Of a DNA stretch of 64,000 nt, positions 10,103 to 18,300 are shown in pieces; positions within the stretch are counted from its first letter, which is position 1; each line of letters opens with the position of its first letter. A program made the translations under genes and the position numbers. The notes beneath the pieces are model-generated. The model saw nothing but the letters and a program-made list of their open reading frames with translations. It ran no database searches and was not told the DNA's origin. This stretch comes from Diplonema papillatum (taxonomy: Eukaryota > Euglenozoa > Diplonemea > Diplonemida > Diplonemidae): positions 53,818-117,817 of the forward strand of contig JAPJBO010000158.1 in the NCBI GenBank assembly GCA_030068145.1, given 5' to 3'.

Positions 10103-12391
10103 ATGCTCCGGCCGATGCTCGGGCTGCTGGTGGCGGCGGCGCTCGCGGAAGGCGGGGCGCCGAAGGAAGCGGTGGAGTACGAGGGGCTCTGCCGGCTCGC
10201 GAAGGACCTCGCCGGGAAGGTGCTGCTGCGGAACGCGACGTGCTGTCTGGGCGTCGTGCGGGAGGCGGCGTACCTGTGCCCGGTGCGTGGCGATGGCGTG
10301 ACCTTCAACGGGACTGTCGAGCAGTACCTCGTCGACTGCGACGGGCAGATGCCCCGCAGCGTCATCATCGCCCGCGGCTCCGGCGACGTCAGCAAAGCGC
10401 TGGCTTACGTGAAGGCCGCGAACGTCGAGTTCCGCGTGAAGAGCGGCGGGCACAGCCAAGCCTGCCTCAGCACCGTCAAGGACGGGGTGGTCATCTCGCT
10501 CGAGCAGATGAAAGCCATCGAGTACTACGCTCTCGGCAGCGAGACGTTCATCTCCGTAGAATCCGGGGTCACCGCGTCCGAGCTGCACGCCGACTACACC
10601 GAAAACAGCGCGGTTTACTTCCCCCACGGGCTCGACCCGTGGATCGGGATGGGCGGGCATATGACGGGCGGCGGCTTCGGGCACCTGATCCGCAAGTTCG
10701 GCTTCGCGTCCGACTTCGTCGTCGGCGCCGACATCGTGCTGCCGTCCGGGGAGCTCGTCCAAGTCTTCGAACCCGAGTACGAGGAGCGGGTGACGGGCAA
10801 GCGGTCGGTGTACAACCCCCGCGATAAGGACCTCCTCTGGGCCATCAAGGGCAGCGGGCACGCGAACTTCGGGATCGTCACGAAGTTTTACATGCGGACG
10901 ATTCCGAGGCCGGAATACGTCGTTCTCGGCGCGTACGAATACGCGGTGGCCAAGGCGGCGGACCTTGAAGCGTACTGGACGGCGATTTGTGCGTTTTATT
11001 CAGAGGAGCCGGGGGACGAGGCTGCGGGGGTGCGGAACCTGCTGGTCTGGCCGACCGTCAGCCAGGGCGGCGCCGGCGCGTTCTCGCTGCGGTTCCGTGT
11101 GTACTACATCCCGGACAGCAACGGCACGGCGCAGGGAGCGCTCGCCGAGGCGACGCCGGTGGTGAACGCGTTCCTCGCGAAGGTGCCGCTGCCCTTAGTA
11201 TCTGGCGGCGTGCAGGCAGCGCCGCAGAGTTCGCAGTTCCCGGACCTGGTCGACCCGGCGTTCCAGCGGACGAGCCACACGTGCGTCGCACGGGTGGTGA
11301 CCGCGAGGGCGGACGTCTGCGGGAACACAGCGTGGGTGCGGCAGTTCGCGAATTACCTGTACGCCGAGACGCGGCTTTTCGCGGACCGGGGGTCCACGTT
11401 TTCCTCGCAGTTCAACGTCTGGGGCGGCGCGGCCGCTCTGGCGGATCCGTCGTTCGAGCGGACGTCCGTGAGCACCCGGAACGCGTTCGGAACGGTCCAG
11501 TACTGCCGCATCCCGCTGGCTCCCGGCGACCGAACGCCGCTCATCCACGGGGCCGGCGGCACGCGGGAGTTCAACGCGACCGTGCTCGCTGCCGTCGGCG
11601 GCGTGTGGTACCTCAACGCCATGGACCCCCTCGTCACCGAGCCGGAGCAGGTCTACCCCGAGCCCGCGGTCCTTGCCAAGCTCCGCACCGTCAAGCGCGC
11701 GTACGACCCCCTCGACGTGTTCGCCCGGCCGCTGGGCGTCGCCCTCCCGTCTTCGCCGTTCCTCGCGGGCGCCGGCGGCGGCGGCAGCGCGGGGGGGGCA
11801 GTCGGCCCCGCGGCGTTCTGCGCACTGGCGGCGAATTTGACGGGGACGGTGCTGCTCCCGAGTGCCACGTGCTGCGGCGGGGCCGCCGTGCAGTCATGCG
11901 AATCGGACGCTGCGAACGCCGGGTTGTCGTACGCGGTAAGCCAGCAGAAGACGGGGATCGACTGCGACGCATTCGCGCCGAGCGCGTTGATCGTCGTCCG
12001 GACGTTGGTCGACGTGAAGGCGGCGCTGGCCTTCGCGGCGGCGGCGAAGCTGGCGTTCCGCATCCGGTCTGGCGGGCAGAGTCCCGCGTGCGCGAGCACG
12101 TGCTCGGACTGCGTCGTGATCACCCTCGAGGCGTTCGAAGGCATCGAGTATGCCCGGTCGCAAGACGGTGCGACGTACATCGGCGTCGAGCCGGGTGTCA
12201 CTGTAAAACGGCTGGTCCGGGACTACCTCGCTCACGCCGATGTGTACTTCCCGCACGGGGCGCACCCCACCGACGGCATCGGCGGGCACCTGGCGGGCGG
12301 CGGCGCCGGCATGCTGACGCGCAAGTTCGGCTTCGCGTCCGACTTCGTCGTCGGCGTCGAAGTCGTCCTCGCCAACGGGAAGTTCGTCAAG
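10103..12391 (+). CDS. Oxidase gene A, exon 1 (763 codons)
   Basis: The ATG at 10103 is preceded by a GA-rich leader and opens a signal-peptide-like segment. The exon covers all of unit 1 and the FAD-binding part of unit 2, ending in the reading ANGKFVK directly before GTTTGC. The exon 1 of gene B ends at the same place (NGKFVE before GTGCGT), which supports the donor. Without splicing the frame runs only to 12463 in low-complexity sequence. Confidence 0.85.
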
Positions 12392-15300
12392 GTTTGCCCC
12401 CCCACCACCCGATTTTCGACGAGGGTCAAAAAATATTCACTACCCCCCCCCTTTCTCTTTTAGACAACCTTCTATTCTCTTCTCCACTTTACTTTGATCA
12501 TAGGTGTCACGGCAAGTTTTGGCAGCCGCTGCTTAACAAGCCAGAGTCTTCCGGGTGGTGGCAGCCGCTGCCACCACCCGGAAGACTCTGTAGGAACTCC
12601 GGTAGTCGCTCGACGATGAACGCCGCGAACGGAGGGCTCTCCACTCTAGTACTGAGACCGATACCGGCGTACGATACGACGACGGCGCTCTCGCACGCAG
12701 CAATACGGTCCCCGGACCGAGTGAGCCATACGGTAGTAGCAACAGGGGCCGGCAACACGTTCGTGCACGTGTTCAATGTCTACTGCCCTTCCGGAAACGG
12801 GAGGGCGGAGAGCGAGGAGCGTGAGGACATGCTGGAGAAGATCCTCTTCGGAGCGGCGGATAGCCTCGGTGACGTCCCCATAATGGTGATGGGTGACCTG
12901 AACACAGAAGAAGACCGGTCCCCTGTACTGCGGAAGGCACGAAGGAATTGATGGTCCGACGCAGCGGAACTGCACCATGCGCGTACCGGTGACACACCAC
13001 CACCACCGACCTTTACTAGCGCCCGGACATCGGGCACGAGGATCGACCGCATACTCCTCAACCGAATAACGACGGGAGCTTTCCGCCAATGCGTCACCAC
13101 CGCGGTGAACGTGCCGGGACACCGGCTCGTGACAATGACCCTGGACATTGCGGCGCTGCGCCAAATCGTGTGGCGATTTAAAGTACCGCGGGAAATCTCT
13201 ACGGAGGGGGGACCCAAGTGGGGCCTCTCGGACACAGAAGCTTACAGGGAAGCCGTACAGAGACTGGCCAACTCCGATTTCGCAGAACGGCTGGCAGCAC
13301 AGCGAGTGGAAGAGGCCTGGCTCGAGTGGTCACGAGTCAGTGAGCAGTACTTGCAGGATGCCTTCGGAATCCCTGCGGAAGAAAGGGGAAGAAGTACCGG
13401 CCGGGGGATAAAGACGTCACCTAAAAGAGTCTGCATCACGGCAAGCACTGCGAGCGACGGGTCGGGGGCGGCGAACAGCAGACAGCTACGGCTCCGGAAG
13501 GCCATCCACAGGATGGAACGCATCTGCAGCTACCTTGCGCAACGGCGCGGGCCGGAGGCAGTTCCGCATGAGGTATCCCGTTGCTGGCAGAACAGCAGGC
13601 GGCTGGCACAGGCGTGCATGAAAGATGGCCAAGGGACAGAAGGATTCCCGGATCATGAGGAGGCGAAGCAGCTTCTCACGGCATTGCGGGAAGAGACGAG
13701 CAGGCTCGGAAAGGAAGGATCGGCGGCCAGGTTTACGAAATACCGAGACAAGCTGAACGAGAGGGCCGATGCGAGCAGACGATGTCTGACAACCATCTGC
13801 GCCGGACGCGCTGAGCCGTCGGGGGTGTTGCGAAAGGGGGCGGGAGTGACTGCAAATGTTGACGAGATGGACGAGGTGCTGAACACTGCGTGGGACCCTA
13901 TCCTGCGTAAGTACAAGGACGGGCCAGAGCCGGAGTACGAGCCGTTTCGGGATCGGTTCCGGGATCACATCGGCCCACATATGATGGAAGCCGGAACAAT
14001 CACGGGGGAGGAGCTACGAATTCTGCTGAGGAAGAAGCCGAAGAAAAGCGCGTCAGGGGTGGATGGCTGGCGTATGGCTGAACTGCGGGAGTTGCCGCTC
14101 CCCCTGCTGAATGCACTTGCGGACGTCATGAACCTGGTCGAAGCAACTGGAGACTGGCCGGCAAGCATGACAACTGCGCTGGTGTCGATGGTGCCGAAGG
14201 ATGAGAGTCAAGACCCGCTGCACACAAGACCGATAACCGTCACATCCGCCGTGTACCGCCTATGGGCCTGCCGCAGGCTGGCGGACATAGTACTATGGCA
14301 AGAGGAATGGATCGAAGAAGGACAGAAAGGCTTTCGACCAGGTCACCGGATCGAGGACGTCTTGATGGAAATTGGGCTCGAGATGGAGGACGCCTTGTTA
14401 GAAGGGGAGCCGCTCTACGGTGTGGCGCTGGACTTCCGGAAATGCTTCGACATGGTCCCACGAGAGATAGTACTGCGCTTAGCCGAGGACTTAGGATTGC
14501 ACAATCGGGTTCTCAAGCCGCTGAGGGCTATCTACAGACTGCTCGCGAGACGCTTCAAGCTACCATTAGGGGTGGGCAGGGAGTTCAGTGTGACCAACGG
14601 TATCCTTCAAGGGTGCCCTGTATCCGTCATACTCATCAATGCCCTGCTGTCGGTAGTGATGAAAGCGGTCAAGAAAGAAGCGGAGGGTGTGAGTCCAAAG
14701 TCATACGCGGACGACGCCACACTGCTGTCCAGGCTGTCGGAGGCCGCCCTGCAAAAGGGAGTGGACGTAGTAGACGAGTTCTGCACACTCACCGGGATGG
14801 AGCTAAACCTCCAGAAGACGGTCGCGTTCTCGACGAGACGTAGGCATCAGTCGACTCTCAAACTCCGCAGCGTGGATGCGCTGCTGCGGTTTAGCAAATC
14901 CGTCAAGTGCCTCGGGGTCCTAGTCTCGACGGCGAAGAATAGGACGGAAAGGTCCGACTCGGAGAGGGTGGAGAAGGCGGCTGCCCTGGCGGAAGGCCTC
15001 CGCCATGCGCCGTTCCGGTACGAAAAGCGGGTCCGGATTGTGCAGTCGAATGTGCTACCGGCGGCGCTGTCAGGCTGCTCTTTCGCGCCGGTATCGAAGG
15101 TGGCGATGAAACGGCTGACGACGTCGGTGATGGGACTGATCTGGGGTGGATCCAACCCGAAGCGCGCGAGGGAGATGGTCCTAAACTTTCAGGAGAAGGG
15201 CCACCTGACGGATCCCGGTACATGCCTAGCATATAGGGTGACGACAGCGTTTTACGCGGCGTGCGAGAGGTTGCCACGACTGCTGCCTCTGATGGAGAGC

Positions 15301-18300
15301 ATCCGGGGAAGATACGCCGAGGGGGACCTACCCCTGGGGCCAGTTGGACTGGCGATGAGGAGCATGGAGGAGTGTGGACACGTATGGGGACCCGGGCCCC
15401 TGTCTCGCACGCTGAGGAATGGTGCAACATATGACCCGTTAGCCTCGGCACCTTCGAAGAGGGGACATGAAGTTAGGGCGGACTTGAGGGCGAAGACGTG
15501 GTCCCGACTGGTGGCGAGGCGGCCGGGATTTGAGGGCATACAGAGAGCCGACCTGGAGCGGACGAACACCTTCTGGAGGATGCGTGAATGTCCCGCGCAC
15601 ACCGCGAGGCTTATACGTGTAGCGTTGGCGGGGGGGGTGAACACGGCTGAGTACACGTCGCGGATGAGGCAGGCCGGAGCTGAGCCGCAGGCGCCCAGCT
15701 GCAAGCACTGTGGAAGCGGCGACACCGAGGACGAGAAACACGTATTCTGGGACTGCGGAGCGTACTCGCACATACGGCGACGAGAGGCACATGCCGAGCT
15801 GATGGCAGCCAACCGGGCCGACTGGCCCAGATGCACGCTGGAACACGGAGTGGTAGTACCCGAGAATGCCCAATTCTCGAGGCGGCTCCAGGAGATGTTG
15901 GCTGAAATCCTTGCGGAACGGGCTGGGCTCGAAGCACGTGGCTGGGTGGCCAGGAACCCCACGACCCCCTGGTCGAGAGCGAATGCGATGCCTGCCGAGA
16001 AATTTGACCACCCCTTCGCGCGGATTGCCCCGGCATGGACGTGGGAGCGGAACAAGACCTGGGGACTACCGACGTTTTATGCGTTGGTAGCGTGGCTGTC
16101 GGACATGCAATGGACCGAGAACGGGCAGGCGTCAATGCTGGAGCTTGCGATCGACTTTGAACTCTTCTCGGGCCTCAGCATGCCGCTGCACGGGAATGCG
16201 CCGAAGGGGGTGAGAGAACGGGGAAACGTCCTGCGCTGCATGATGAGCGCGTTGGACAAGCTGGCGGCACAGCAAGGGCTGGGAAGCTGCATGAGAGGAG
16301 AGAGGGTGTGCCCGACGACGTCGCTGTCGTTCATGGGCATCACGGGGATATCGGGTATACGGCCCAGGCCACGCTTTCGCGAGGCACACACGGGGACGAT
16401 ACTTGAGGAACAAGTGAAAGGAAGCGATGTAGGGACGCAGTGCCCGGCGTACCCTGACTGGACGATCGGGAGAGCGGCGAGGTGGGCCCTGCCTGCCCCA
16501 CCACAACTGCACCCAGACCCCGTGCATATGCCGGGTGTCGATATAGAGAAGGCACTCGTCACGTGCGCGACCCATCACAAAGGGAAGTGTGAGGCGTGCA
16601 GAGCACTCGTCCGAAGGGACGTTCCCACGGTAGAGATGTGCTGCCGGCACCATCACCACGCGAACGATGGGCAGCCGATCGCGGTGTGCACAGAGCACAG
16701 CACGACGAAGTGCGGCGAGTGCAAGACGGCGGCGGCGTGTTGCCGCAGCGGGCATCATGCCTGCCGCACGCATGGCAGAGGAACCTGCCAAGAGTGCAAG
16801 AGGCTCCCTACGCTGACGCAGAGGCGACCGGCGGCATGTTGCCGCCGCGGCCACCACCAGTCCAACGAACCGAACGTCCCGTCAACCCCCGGACGCAACA
16901 AGAAGAAGAGGCCCTCCTCACCCACCCAGGTGGGCGTACAACGGGGAACGCCAGTTGGAAAGCGAGCGGCGCAAGCGCCGCCCGCGGCAACGAAAAAGGA
17001 GACGGCGACGACCGGACGGGCGACCAAAAGGCCGCCACCAACGCCAGGAACCAGCGAACGACCAGCGCTGAAGAAAAGGGTGCTAGGCACCCCGAAGGAA
17101 GGCCCGATCGCCGGCCGCAAGCGGAAGAAGACGAAGGCGACCACCCCCGACTCAGGGGTGCATCGAAGGAAGAAGAAGGTACCGAGGGCAAGCAGCTCTC
17201 AGAAACGACCGGGGACCACGGGCACGCCAATGCCCTCGAAAGTGAAAAACGGACACACGTGCCCGCCCTCGTACTCGCCGACTCAGTCTCTGGAATCACA
17301 AGAAAGCCAAACCCCGCTAGCTCCACAAATGCTCGACCTTGACGACGCAATGGCAGGTGACGACGTCATCCGATAACCTGACTTTCAAGGCAGTGCATGC
17401 TAATCCATGTGGTTCGTGTACTTAAAAGAACTCAATGCTTAACAAAATTTGACGTGGGCGGCTTTAGATTTACATCTGAATGACACCTCAACACAAAAAC
17501 AAGTTGTCGACAACTAACAAGTAAAAGAATAAGACAAAACTACGCATTTCTTTTTTTGGCTAGCCAAAGAGAGAAAAAGAGTGAAAGAGTACGAACAGTA
17601 GTGAGTAGAGAAGAGAACGAGTGCAAAAGGAAGTTGGCAGCACAAACTACGGGGCCAGCGGAGACCACCGCAAAAAGATCTCTAATGTTTCCTTATCCCT
17701 CAAAACGACCACCACCCGAAACCTTTTCCAACCTTTCCAATTCCGGTACGACGCCTGGGTCGAAGCGGAGCCGGTCCTGCAAGACTTCCTCTCGCACATC
17801 AGCCCGCAGCTCGTCCAAAAAAGCGGGGGTAGCTCGCTAAAGAGCTACATTTGAGAGAATCACAAAAAGTAATAACGTAGTGTACTTACTACGATAGCAT
17901 ACCATGCAGGGTCAAAACCTTGTGTGTTTTTGGAAATGACCAAAAAAAAAATCCGGAAAAAAATTGGGGTTTTTGAATTTTATAATTTTGGAACAAAAAC
18001 TGCAGTAATTTTTGAGGAAGTTGAGCAGATTTTTTTTTTTTCCAATTTTTTTTTTGGAGGCCATCGCGGAAAGGCATGAAGGCACGTGGGCCCCGCGGGA
18101 GCGTTTTAAAAAGACACAAGGTTTTGACCCTGCATGATATACGAACCCCTGGTGGCGAACTTTCACTCTAAAAAAACAGGTTTTCGACGAGGACCACGAG
18201 GAACGGGTGTTGGGGTACCGGCGCGCGTACAACGCGGAGCACCAGGACCTGCTGTGGGCGGTGCGCGGGAACGGCCACGCGAGCGTCGGCGTCGTGACGA

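Larger units (their letters stand above)
12500..17470 (+). mobile_element. LINE retrotransposon inserted in the oxidase A intron
   Basis: A non-LTR element in the sense direction of the host gene. The left end (AGGTGTCACGG ... GCCGCTGCTTAAC) and the right-end block (GTGCATGCTAATCCATGTGG to CACGTGGGCGG-like) are both found again, joined together, at 23425-23545 and 57281-57400, which helps define the ends. It encodes a partial AP-type endonuclease and a full reverse transcriptase in a single frame. The endonuclease N-terminus is missing, so the copy looks 5'-shortened or starts with a diverged region. Target duplications were not found. Confidence 0.85.

Noticed and set aside
9449-10861. 470-codon open frame on the - strand over oxidase exon 1
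   Set aside because: It lies opposite a gene with strong G/C third positions, which keeps antisense frames open. It has no domain, and the sense reading is a clear oxidase.
11000-12391. Long second + strand frame across oxidase exon 1 (Arg/Gly/Pro-rich)
   Set aside because: Composition is that of an out-of-frame reading of GC-rich codons. Only its last part (after about 12475) is real, as the LINE endonuclease.
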